Made by a program: the position numbers and the translations under genes | Shown here: piece after piece, positions 13,901 to 25,900 of the stretch | Numbering within the stretch: position 1 is the first letter of the stretch | How the letters are laid out: the number at the start of each line of letters is the position of its first letter | Assembly: GCF_910591885.1 (NCBI RefSeq) | Contig: NC_063276.1 | Location: 806,001 to 870,000, forward strand | Direction of reading: 5' to 3' | From: Bombus terrestris | Lineage: Eukaryota > Arthropoda > Insecta > Hymenoptera > Apidae | Length of the DNA stretch: 64,000 bases | The notes under the pieces: generated by a model | The model's input: the letters and a program-made list of their open reading frames with translations, nothing else | Database searches by the model: none | What the model was told of the DNA's origin: nothing

Positions 13901-16900
13901 CGCGTTGTACTCTTTGCTGTATATGTACCTTTGTGTTTTCGCAACTAGCGACAGTATTTACACTGCTGCTCAAATATTTGATATTAATACTTTGCTGTTA
14001 TTTCAAAGGATCGAGGGAAAAAATGTAGAAAAGGAGACAAAAGGAGCTCTGTGGAAAGGAGCGATACTTGAAATAAATTTGCGCATTATTATTATTCGAA
14101 ATATTCCTGTACTTATTGTTTTTATACAATAACAACTACTAATCGTTTCTCGCAATTCTCGCCTTTCGGCACAGGATGCACTCCGGTTTACGTCGTGTTC
14201 GCTTGCCACGGTCTTGAAAACTAATATTTCTCGTAAAAGATAAGGACAGAAAACGTACTTAATTATAATCTAAGCGGTTTCGTAAAAAGCGTTCGATAGA
14301 AGTCGCGCTTATAGTTGCGGAAAAGGTTGTCGGCGATCACGTTCACCGAACGTGCATTTGAGGAACGTCTGCATATCCGATAAATGCCCATCGAATCCAC
14401 GGTGGCGTCGTTGTGCGTTGATATTGATTTGTTGCGAATTTATATTTAGACTCGACGCGAACTTGCCTTGGAACGAGTTATTTATCCTTCGGTGTTTTCC
14501 TGTTGAGAGCGTGCTCGCTTACGGGGAATTACACGTCGAAAAGCTTCTTTATCATATCGTACCAGTTGTGCCCGTGCCGTTTATTCATCGATGGCTCGTG
14601 TTCGGCCTCTGTAAAATATCAGACGTCGCCCGTTCATTCCGAGTCTATAACGTTTTCCACGTTTCTTTCTTTTCTTTTTTTCTTCGGGAAACAGGTCCTG
14701 TCGATGCACGATGAAAGCGCGATTGTTACTTGCAATTCGAGATGAAAGGTTCGGTGTTTTCCTGAAAGGTGAAATATAAATTTCTTCGTTATTTCTTTCA
14801 ATTATTTACGTTGTCAACGTTGAGAAGAAGTAACTCGATTCGTATTAGGAATTCGAGACTGGTAAGATTGTTTTACCGAAAGGTAAAAGATACATTTTTT
14901 AACTATTTTATTAGGTATTTGCGTTATCGTTGTTGGCAAGAATATAAAATATAAAATCGCATAAGAGTATTCGAAAGTATAGCATATAAGAAATGGATGT
15001 ATCCTTGCCGTGCAGTTTGTTTTTAGTGCTATTATATATTGTTATTTTTAGTAATTCTATTATCATTACTGGAAGATGTTTCAGAGTTAATTGGTTGTAA
15101 ATATTGTTCGAGATAAGTGTTTTTGTTGCGTAGGACATTGGTGACTCACAATGGATTCCGTTGCTGTCGGATAATATTTCATAATATTACTGGTACGTTT
15201 ACGGGTATGAGACCTACTTAAAGGATTTTCGTTTAGATCGGATTCTTATTTATTATAATATCGTATTAAAAAATTACAATATCGCAATATCTTTGCGTGA
15301 CATTTTTTATTTCATTCTGTATATCTTTTTCATTTGAAAAGAATTCCTTTCTGTCGTCTCCAAATGAACGATATCGTGGTAGCTAATGGATTAAAAAATA
15401 CTTTGAGACTATTTCTATCGTTTTATCGGCGCATCTATTCAAATCGAGCATGGTCAAACCCAAGTCCACGTTCGAAACTCATCGCGATTAATATCGTGGA
15501 ATTTACATTTTCTTTTTACGATCTCAAAATCTTTTACCATAGTAGTTGATGAATCGAAAAAGGTTACTAGACGGTTAACTCCGTTTAAAAATCATTACGA
15601 TCGATATTACGAAACTTGTACAAATTTCTTCCTACGATTTCCAAACGATCACCGAGACTTTAAAAACCATTCCTTTATGACATCTCTATTAACGCCTAGG
15701 TTCGCAACAAATGTCGTGTACCAAAAAATGTCGTGATTGGCACCATGAAATTTATGCAAATTTCTTCCTCTAATCTCTAAACTGTAACGCTCGACACCAC
15801 CTTCAAAGCCATTTCCGCTGTTTCATCGGCGTATTTAGATCCAACTTACGTCCTTATTATCTCGCTTTAATTAAGCAAAAGAACACATAGATGGTTGCGC
15901 GCGTATGGTGAAACTCCTGTGGGCAACGTCTGGTGGGCACGTGTGGGGGTACACGTGCACGATTTACCTGGCGACGACGAGGCAAACGGAGGAATGCGTA
16001 TAGCGTGTAACGTAAGGCACAGTACCGTATCAAATAACGGTTGTGCCACGGTAAGCCGACCGTGTACAGACATTTTCGCCGTTTTCACGAAGGGCGTATC
16101 GCTATTCGATCCAATTGGAAATTGTTTCGTAAAAGCCTTGTCAGGCGCAGGCTAACGATCGAACAATACGATGTTTCCGCGATAATTGTTCCAAAGGGTT
16201 AATTGGTCTTTTGCATTCCACGGATCTTTAGCTATGCACAGGCATTCTACGTTACGTACGAGTACGATAATATACAAAATGCTTAATTGCTTAATGCATA
16301 GTAGGACGCGTGTAAATACGTAAAGATTATAAAATTGACTCTGTCGCGTTGTTTGTATCGTTATTTCAAATGCCAATGCTTTTCTTCAAATATCGAAAGT
16401 CTCTGGTTGAAATAGAAAATTTCAGTTTCCTTTGAATCGTTACAATATATAAAATCGTTATCTACTAAACATTTTCCTGGTAATGTGATTCGATTATCTC
16501 GTTTCGTGTATCGGTAAATACTTGCGTGCTTACCATGCGATATCCTTATAGACTGTAAAATCTTGAAAAATACTCCCGTTTTTGCTTGATTAACACAAAT
16601 AAATAAACGATACTAAGCGCTGTCATTTTATATCTTTATCTTTGAAATATGGACAATGTGGCGTCTCTGTGATATTTACTATATGCCTCTTATCACGCAT
16701 AAATTCAGTTCAATAAAAAAATCGAACGATCGTAATAGCAGTCTTGGCCGATAATCATACGCAAGTCTGGTCTTAAGCGTGCATTTCATCATTCAGCTAA
16801 ATAGATGTTTCATTCTTTCAAATTATACTTTGGATGAAATTCTACTTTCGATCGAACTGTATCTTCTGTTATTAAAAAGTTCGTTAAGTTTAAAGAAATC

Positions 16901-19900
16901 ATAAAAGAATTATTACTCGTTTGAATTTTATGCCAAACGTTTCGTTGAAACGTTAATGGCTTCTGTGTTTATCGAAACGAAAAAGCGTTTAAGAAATAAA
17001 CGTTGCGATAGGAATAAAATATGAAAAATGAGTGTAATTGGTTACGACTTTTTCTTTGCGCGGAAACAAAGATAAAAAGAAAGATCTTCCTTTAGATTTA
17101 GCGAAAAGAAACATCACGCTGGTTTAAAGTACGAACGATTTTTCCTTTTCCTTTCTTCGGGTTAACGTCAGTCGCTAAATAATAGATATCGCTTATTGCT
17201 TGTTTTACTTGTCGTTTAGTAACTACTTCAGGCGAAATCATAGTTATTATCGTGTCTTGTATTTACAAATAGCCGGCGTAGAACTTTAAATATGCAAAAG
17301 GAACCGATAACGACTTTGTTCTATAACGAATTTTCGCAGTGAAACTTCTGAAATATCGTTAAAAGTAAATCAACCTTCCGAAAGATATTAGCACAGATGT
17401 GTAGCTTTAGAGATTATTTTTAATTCAAAGTATAGTGAAATGATATTACACGAATAAACATTAGTTCAAGGCACAGTTTAGAGGAACGAATATCCCTTTC
17501 GCGAATAATTCATCTTGAAGATCTTAGAAAAATGATAAATATCTTTTTCTAAATTTAGTATATTTATCTGTGAACCACTTATGTCGGAAGCGATAATCAT
17601 TTTTCTTCTTTCAAATTTAATTTTCACGTTTCGTACCTATTGAGATAGCTGCGTTCAATTTTAGACGTTTTAACATGTCTAGTATTCACGGTGCAACTTC
17701 TGAAGTATAGGTATCATCGAAGATAAAACAATCTTAGGTTTGACTATGCGTGTTTGGGAAGAATTACGAAGTAAAATGTTATTCTCGTCCGAAGTTGATC
17801 ATAGGATCCCAGAAGATCTTATTTCGCTTAATCAAATCTCGTATAAAATAATCTCCAAAATGTTTCCAAGTATTAAAATATTTGTATTAATTTATATCTG
17901 TTGCGTTCGTAGCCGTTAGATAGTTTGGGAATAGAAATTCTCTCGTGTTGGAAATTTTTTTCTGTTCTTCTCTTTCTTTCGTTCGTTAGCAGGAAAAGAT
18001 TTAGTCATCGGCTAATCGTTGTATTACTTTCCAATCAGAGACGATAACCAGCAGAGCGATACGACTGACGTAGAAATTTCAAAATGTCATTAGAAGTGTT
18101 ATAGACTTTGAGATATCTAAACAATTCCATTTTCTTCGTAAACGTAAAATTAGGGATAAATTTGTCGAACTCGGAAAAAAATAACTTACAAAGAGTTCTA
18201 TTTTTTTTATTCAAATTTTAATCCGCTTAGATAGTTGAAGCACGAACTTGAAAGAGAAGAATAGAAATATGTTACAATGTGGTAAACTTCGAAATATCTA
18301 AAAAGTTGTATCCTTTTTATATGTCGGAGAGTCAGTAGGATTGGAGGTGTGGGCAGGCAACGAATCTTCACCAGTAGTAGCCATTGTCGAGATGTGATCC
18401 AGAGTTTATTAACACAAGTATGGAGATGTGAGACTTGACAAAATACTGCGACGGTTAGGTACTCGCGATGCGAATGACAATAGTCTGAGGTCCGATAACG
18501 AATACGCGGTCAGCGGGACTCTTCTATTCTTTACTCGTCGGCAACGTCTAGGTGGTACTCTCAGTTAGCACGCGAAGTAAGCACACTATCGAAATGATAC
18601 CTTAGATGAAATCGTACTCGAAGCTCTCTCGGTGACACGGTCTAGAAAAAAAACTGAACCCCTCTCTAGCGGCACCAGGTCTTTTATATTCGTGGAGACA
18701 AGTCTTCGTTCGGAGAGTGAGAGAAATTGCCGTTGTTGTTAATTGATCAGTCTTTGGAAGTGTCCTTCACGGAAAAGACTGTTTGCCTGTTTTCGTTAAT
18801 CAAGGTTTAGGGTTTATGACGGGTCATTAGGCTGGCTGCAGATGTTTTGCGAATATGTCTCGACAACCGGCAATTGACCTACCCATAAAATAGGGTCTGC
18901 TTATGGCTAACCATGAGACAGAAACCATTAGTGTGCTTACTGTCGAGTGCCGTTACAACTATTTCTTTGTTTTATGGAGGGCTATAGACTTTTCCATGAC
19001 TTTGTTAGAAAATGTTCGTCCCTTGACCGCGGCTACGTTCGGTGACTGGTTGTCACCTCGAACCCAAACTCATTCTCATAGATTACAGGCAATTACAATT
19101 GGGCTGAAGGACGGTGATTGTTTAACTACGGCTATGGCGGAATCCAAACTACAATATTAGGGGTTTTTCCCCGGTTTTCGACGGAAGGCTCCGGTGTCTC
19201 TCCATCTCCGACATATATAATACTACAGTTTCAACATCCTATCACGCTTCACGTAAACATAAAAAAAATGTCATAAAAAGAAACAGACAAACATATTTAG
19301 CAAGGAAATAAGCTAAGAGATACTTAAAGCCTTCCGTTCTTCTTATTAATACGATACAGCACGTAGACTACAGTATTCTATTACCATTTTGATTTATCTT
19401 CTTAAAAAAAATGTTCAGAAGAATTTTCAAAGAAACGTAAACACCCTTTCCATATATATTTATATTTATAATAGTACTTGTGTATAATAATTATGTCTAT
19501 TAAATCGATAATATAAAATTTTTAAAAATACCTAAGGTATTTTACTTTCTTCCAAATATACAACAAAAATTAATCAAAGTCTAACTGAAAGTTACAAAAG
19601 TTTCAAAAGAAAGACTGAAAGAAAAAAATAAATACACGTAGAAAGACATAATATACCTAGAGGAATTAAATAAGTAAATAAATTTCCATTTCTCCTTTGT
19701 AACAGGAAGGCTGATATCTGTTCTAATGGTCTGATATCTGTTTAGAAGGACTATATCGGCCAGTTGTTTCTGTACAATGGACATCCCATTGTGCTCGAAA
19801 TAAATCTTAGAAGGGAATATATCGCGTGATATTAAGTGCACGTGTAGTTGCCTTTCGTCTGGCGAAAGAAAGTAGTCGGTCCCGTTACGAAATAGCGAGT

Positions 19901-22900
19901 GAATGCCGACTATCTGGGTCAGACAAAAGCGGAACTTCCGCGACTATACTCGAGGGCTGCCGAACCGTTTAACCTGGAACATTAGTTCAATTTTTACGCA
20001 AATTGCCCCCCCCCCCTATGCTTTCGTCATATATGTACCTTAGAATTCTCGTTTTTATTATTGCAATGTACGCGTTCTTTCTTCTTTTCGATTTTTTAGA
20101 ATAGCGAAACAAGAGAGAGCTCTAATTTTTTATAAGGTAGATTATTATTTCAATTTACTCGTGCTCTCTCCTTCTTTTTTAAGGATAAGAGGAGGGTGGG
20201 TGGGCGAGAGAGAGAAAGAGAGCGCTTGCTTTTAAAATAAATTAAATCTCTTTTAGTTTCTTCTAGTTTTTAGTTTTTAACTTTTAATTTAGTGTTTAGT
20301 TTAGTCGTATTAATTTTTTGTTAGTTCGATCTAGAATTGGTTTTTTTAATTTCTACACGTTTCTCCGTGCGAATTATTCCCTCGACGTTTATCATATATT
20401 CTAGAATATTTATCTCCACTAATTTTCTAATTTATTCAATTTAAAAATACGTACAATCGACGTTGTTATAAGAATACTCAAGTTCAATAAATTGCGTGAG
20501 AGTTCTTTTAAGAATTTCAATCTAATTTAAATTTTTATAATTCCTAAATAAGTTGAATCTTTAGCGTCGTTACAATTCGATGAACTTACGTTCGACAAAA
20601 GTCACTTGAAATGTCGCAATGGTAAAATTTCTTTAGTTTTCCAGGAATATTGTTAGACATTTCAAATTTCAATTTGTCAGCTCGTGTACTTATCAAGATA
20701 TCCAATGACAGTGGTATAAATTTCCTGCAGGCTCTTCAATTTGTTGAGGAAAATGTGCGTGGTCAAAGAACTATGATACATACGTGTACCATATATTACC
20801 GGTGAATGGTACTTTCCGTTTTGTGTTCAGACAGGGTGAACAGACTTTGTAAGGAATCATAAATCACCTTTGTGAAAGTGTTGTAATGGCGTTGGGTCTG
20901 CGTTGGCCGACTACCCTTCACCTTCAACTTGCATGCACCCTTTGTAAGTGCAACGTGCTGTTGGTTTCCTGTATCTATAGCTTTCATGAATCTTTTACGA
21001 CTGTTTGTACTCGCTTTATTACAAATTTTCCTGTGATTTAACTGAAAACATTTTTCTCATTTTCTTCGTTTTCAGCGGAGATATATTTCTTTTATACGTA
21101 ATTAATAATTTTCCTAATGGAATTAAATAAAATTGACTGTTTACGAATTTTACGACAGGTTCAGTAAAATACTTTTTTTTTGCAAAATTTATATCAATTA
21201 CCGTTGACAAACATCTACGAGATTAAATCCATAAGTGTCTTCCAACAAAATTCTCAATCGTGCAAAATTTTTTGCAATTACACCAACTTTTTTTTTCATG
21301 ATAAGATTCAATTGGATAAAAATATTTTCCTAATGAGAAAGTTCTTCCTATCGAAATTGCTTACATTTCTACGGAAAAATATATTTACTCTATCACAAAG
21401 AAAATTTCAATATCAGCAATATCGCAAGAATTCTTATCCTTAAAATTCTGCGAAGCACATTGTGTCATATTTCCGACAAAAGAGCGTTGCCCAATTAAGA
21501 TTCAACGCATCGGAAAAATTTCAACCGGCCGTTGGGAGGAACGAGACTTCTCGGTCTCTTCTATATTTAACCGCGTCTCGATTTTAATTTCGGAATATCG
21601 TTTCACAATGTCAGGAACTCGCGGTCGCCTGCTAAACTTCTAAATCGAGATGTTTACTCGGCCAGATATTAACACAGTCTGGAAAGTGCGTTCCTCTTTC
21701 TCCCTTTCATCCATCGAGGATCAAATCTCGTCTTTTATCGTCGGAAAAAATGGCGAATATGTTCTCTCTCTCTCTCTCTCTCTCTTTTCTTTTCTTTTCA
21801 TCGAAAAGATTCTCGCTCGTTCGCTTTTGAAAGGATTTTTCAGAACACAGCAGACACACAATCGCGAACAGAGAACGAGAGAGAGAAAGAGGCTTTCAGA
21901 AAAGTAAAAGGTGAAGCGCTGAACTGCAAAGAAGTCTACTTTTCACGCGCAAACGGGTATTTCGGGTTTTAACTTTCAGAGCTGCAATCTCGCGTTTAAC
22001 TCATTCACCGCAACCGACGCATGTGTTGCGTCGCTTCAATTATTTGGGGAAATATGTGTTACAAGGTATTCGTGAAAACACGAATTTGCATAATGTATCA
22101 TCGAAATAAAGCTGTTTCGTTTAAAGGCCTCCTTTTACAGAAGAAAGGGTTTGAACGTGTTCCGTCGAATCTATTAGTTTGGTACACGCATAGTTGACAA
22201 ATTTTCAAACTCAATTTCGATTTTCCAGGATAAAAATTATAATAAAATAAAGAAGGCACGCAACTAACTAACAATCCAAGTTTACTAAACATTTGAAACG
22301 AATGCCGGGCAAGTGCTAGACACGGTCGAGTTTTCTTCCCATTGGCTAAGTCGAAAAATTGTTTCGAACGCGCTGCACGCATGAAACTTGCAGTACGATT
22401 TTTCTAAAAGGTAGGCTCGCCCGATTTTTGCATCAAGGTTTTCAATTATCAGGCAGAACGTGAAATCGTAGTGTGAATGGAAGAGATAGAGAGAGAGAGA
22501 GAGAGAAAGATTGATACGAAGCGCGTGGATAAGATAGCTTTGTAAATATAGGTATTTGTAAACCAATTCTTGGCTGTAAGTTCGAATAAACATGTATGTT
22601 ATATCACGAAGATAACTAAAGAAATAGAAACGAGATTTCTCCCGCTTGCTAAATACTTATTACATGTAACGAGTATCGTACTGCGAATGTTTTGCGTGTT
22701 TTTCTATGTTATATATGTATTGTATGTATTTTTGCATCTTCAGACGCACAAACAAGCGCTCTTATACTTGTAACGATCGTTGTCGTAAAATTACGTTTCG
22801 AGGGAAGCGTGGAAAGCAAAAGGGATAAGCAAAGGGGTAAATGGTTCGCAACACGTTCGAATCCACGAACAGGCTTGCGTAATCCGGATAGAGGGAGGTT

Positions 22901-25900
22901 AGAGGCTTGTGGACGGTGCTCGAGCTTGCTCGTGGTCGCTTTTACTACCTTGACATGGATTCTCGGCTGGCAGTCAGGGCCGGGGACGCTCGCGAAGGAC
23001 CCCCACGTGTTAATTTCACGCGAAAACCCTTTTAGCTACGAGGCGAAAATTCGATCGTCGTTTTCGTCCTCGAATCGCGACACGATTTTCGCTTGTTACG
23101 ACGCACACGAGCTCTAAAATTCTTGGACAACACGACGCTCGTACGTGCAAGAACTTTTATTGACCGATGGTCGATTAACAGACTGCGCATGTTTATGAAT
23201 CTAATAGGGTGGATTTAAGCCGCCAAAAATTTCTAGAATTCACTTAGTACATAAATATAGTAAAATATAGTTAAATTTTAGAAGCAAAGTGTTATTTATC
23301 GGTTGAAACTATTTGGTTTAGCGTACACATACATACACATGCGCGTATGTGTTCGTGTGTGCGAGAGTTCGAACGAAATTGAAAGGTATTTATACGGATA
23401 ACTCCTTGAATAGCACAACGAGCAGTTAATAAATATTCATTTACCGTAAAATCGTATTAAGAAAGAGAGGAAAAAATGTGGCTCTCATTGGCGAACAACG
23501 TTTGCACGTTTTATCGTAGAATCTTGAACTCTTTTTTATTTAAACAGCCCCGGCAAACACCTGTTGCTACACGACCGGCGACACTGAGTAAAAATTCCAC
23601 CTCAAACTCTTCTAACCTAATTCTAATAGACTCGATGCTTTGTAATGACAAAAAAAAAAAAAAAAAAAAAAAAGGAAGAACCTCTCGCAGTCTTTTGCAC
23701 GTATTTACATTCTTCGGACGCCAATTTATTTTATTATTTTATTATTGTTACTATATCATAATGTGTAGATTAACCTACATAACACAGTGGCATCGTCTTA
23801 GAGTTTAGGGGATGATTACGCTCTAGACGAAGTAGAAAACGTAGAATAAAACTTTTTCAATGAATCTTTATTTATGTTTCCGTTTATTTTGTTACATGCT
23901 CAAATTGTAATTAATTAATTATTATTTTAGTCAAGTTAGATATTCGTAAACAGAGGTATGTCTTATGTAATACTCTTGTATATTAATAAAGAATGGAAAA
24001 TTAATCCAAATCTATTTTTAATAAATATTTCTTATTCCATCCTACGATGTTGGGCTAGTAATTGAAAAACAAAGATTGTACATTTCGAGATAGTATTTTT
24101 AGCCTGCATAAAATGTTCAAGCCGCCGGATAAGTAGTTTTGTAACCAACTTATAAATAGATATACAATTGCATACTCTACAATGGCGCTTATACTTGCTA
24201 AGCAAATACTTAATGACTAGTTCCTTAAAAGCAAAGACTCAACCAAACCTCCTATAAAAAAAAAAAAAAAAAAAAAAAAGAAAATGCGAAAAAGTGTTTT
24301 CTAACGATTCCTGAGATCTAGGCTTTAAAAACTAAAAAATTAAAAATTCAATTTCTTCCCTCGACTGATTTTTTTACACGTTTCGCAACGAAAATTTCAC
24401 GAGATATTTGCACGAGCTCGTACAGCAAAGCGACACGTAATATATTTGTTACGCGGAATCGACGAAACCCGCACTCTGTACCTTCGTTCGCGTTCCGCGT
24501 TGAAGTTACGTTATTTTTCACTCGAAGGTGAGAAACGGAGAGGATATTGTCGCGGAATTACCGCGACTTTGGACCGTTGTTACGTTCGACGAAATTTCAC
24601 TGCGTTCACGTAATCGAGAAAACGAGGAAAAAGAGAAAGAAGACGAGGAAAGAAGGAAGGATCGTTGCGCGAAAGGCGCAGAAGTGAAAGCATCACTGGT
24701 GACGTTCGTTCCGCGAACAGATAGCGGATCTTAACTCGATTTCGAGGCTTCAAGGGCAGTAAATTTCACTTTTCGTTGATTTTCGAGGTTTTGACGTTCT
24801 TTCTCTCCCATATAATTACGAAGGCTCTAGTAAGAAAAAAAAGACGAACGGAAACTGCGCTTCTGTCGTCTGAACAAATGCACATCTTCTTTTGTGCGAA
24901 CATCTGTTGTTTTCTTTAATAAATCGATTCTTCGAAACATTCTGTCTAACGAAGCAGTGAAATACCAACAAGATCGATAATTCGTGGGATATTTCAGATT
25001 TTTGTACGATGTACTTTGCTTTTTAATATAAAATATCTCACGAATCGTCGATTTCTTTGATACTTTCGCCTTTTTCCTACGAACAAATTAATCACGTCAA
25101 ATTATTGTATATTCCCCTCGAAACCATCCAACTTTTATCTGAAACATTTTTCGTTTGTATTGATCGAAGCGGATCGAAGCGGATCGAAGCGAATCGAAGC
25201 GAATTAAGGGTTCATCGTATGATGGACCTGATTTTGAAGCTTTTTAATTTCTTAAAGCGCAGTCCTATGTTATTGTCTTCTTTGATCTTCCTGTCTCTTT
25301 TTTTATAATAATCAAGATTGTTCATGGCCATGGAAGATCGTTTTCGATCAATTATTTAATTCGGTCTGTGATATTCGAAGATTCTTTAGAAATACGAAAC
25401 TTTCTCTTCTTTTTGTGACATTTAATCTAATCTTAATCGTGGATCTTTTTATTTTACAACAATTATTGTTCTCTCCTACTGTAACTCATGTTTCTTGAAA
25501 TTCCTACTAAGCGTTGATAATTATTACGTTAATAATATTCTACTTCACGATACTTTGCTGTATAGCTATCGAGTCTCGTTTTATATTTGATGAAGTAAAT
25601 GAAAAAACGAAAGAAAAACTTGACAAGTAGATACTGAAAAATATTCCTTCTTAAGGAGATCAATGTTCGTGCATTTATATGTTAAAAGTATATAGCGACG
25701 ACGTTAAAACTTATTAACTTATTACCCAATGATTTCTTTAATAGGTGTTTAAATAATTAGTAGCTGTTCGGTAATTTAACATCGTGCCACGTGGCATAAC
25801 GTTAAAGTATATAATTCCATAGTATTCTTCTACTTGCCAATGAATATTTAATTTGAAAAATTGAGATCAAAGTTAGACTTGAAACTAAATTCTCTCGTAT

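Noticed and set aside
14352..14714. 120-codon plus-strand frame in intron 1
   Set aside because: No domain, low-quality start context and overlapping alternative frames; length is within chance for a GC-richer patch.
18903..19160. 85-codon frame inside the solo LTR
   Set aside because: It is antisense to the LTR's own promoter direction and lies in U3, which does not encode protein in this kind of element.
22841..22880. B-box-like GTTCGAATCC suggesting a tRNA gene
   Set aside because: The flanking bases do not form a T-stem, and no acceptor or anticodon stem can be built upstream.
22692..23117. 141-codon plus-strand frame in a GC-rich block of intron 1
   Set aside because: Begins with a signal-peptide-like stretch but the rest is random in composition with no motif; kept only as part of a possible regulatory block.
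23650..24279. Two A24 runs considered as retroposon tails
   Set aside because: No flanking target duplications and no recognisable element body next to either run.
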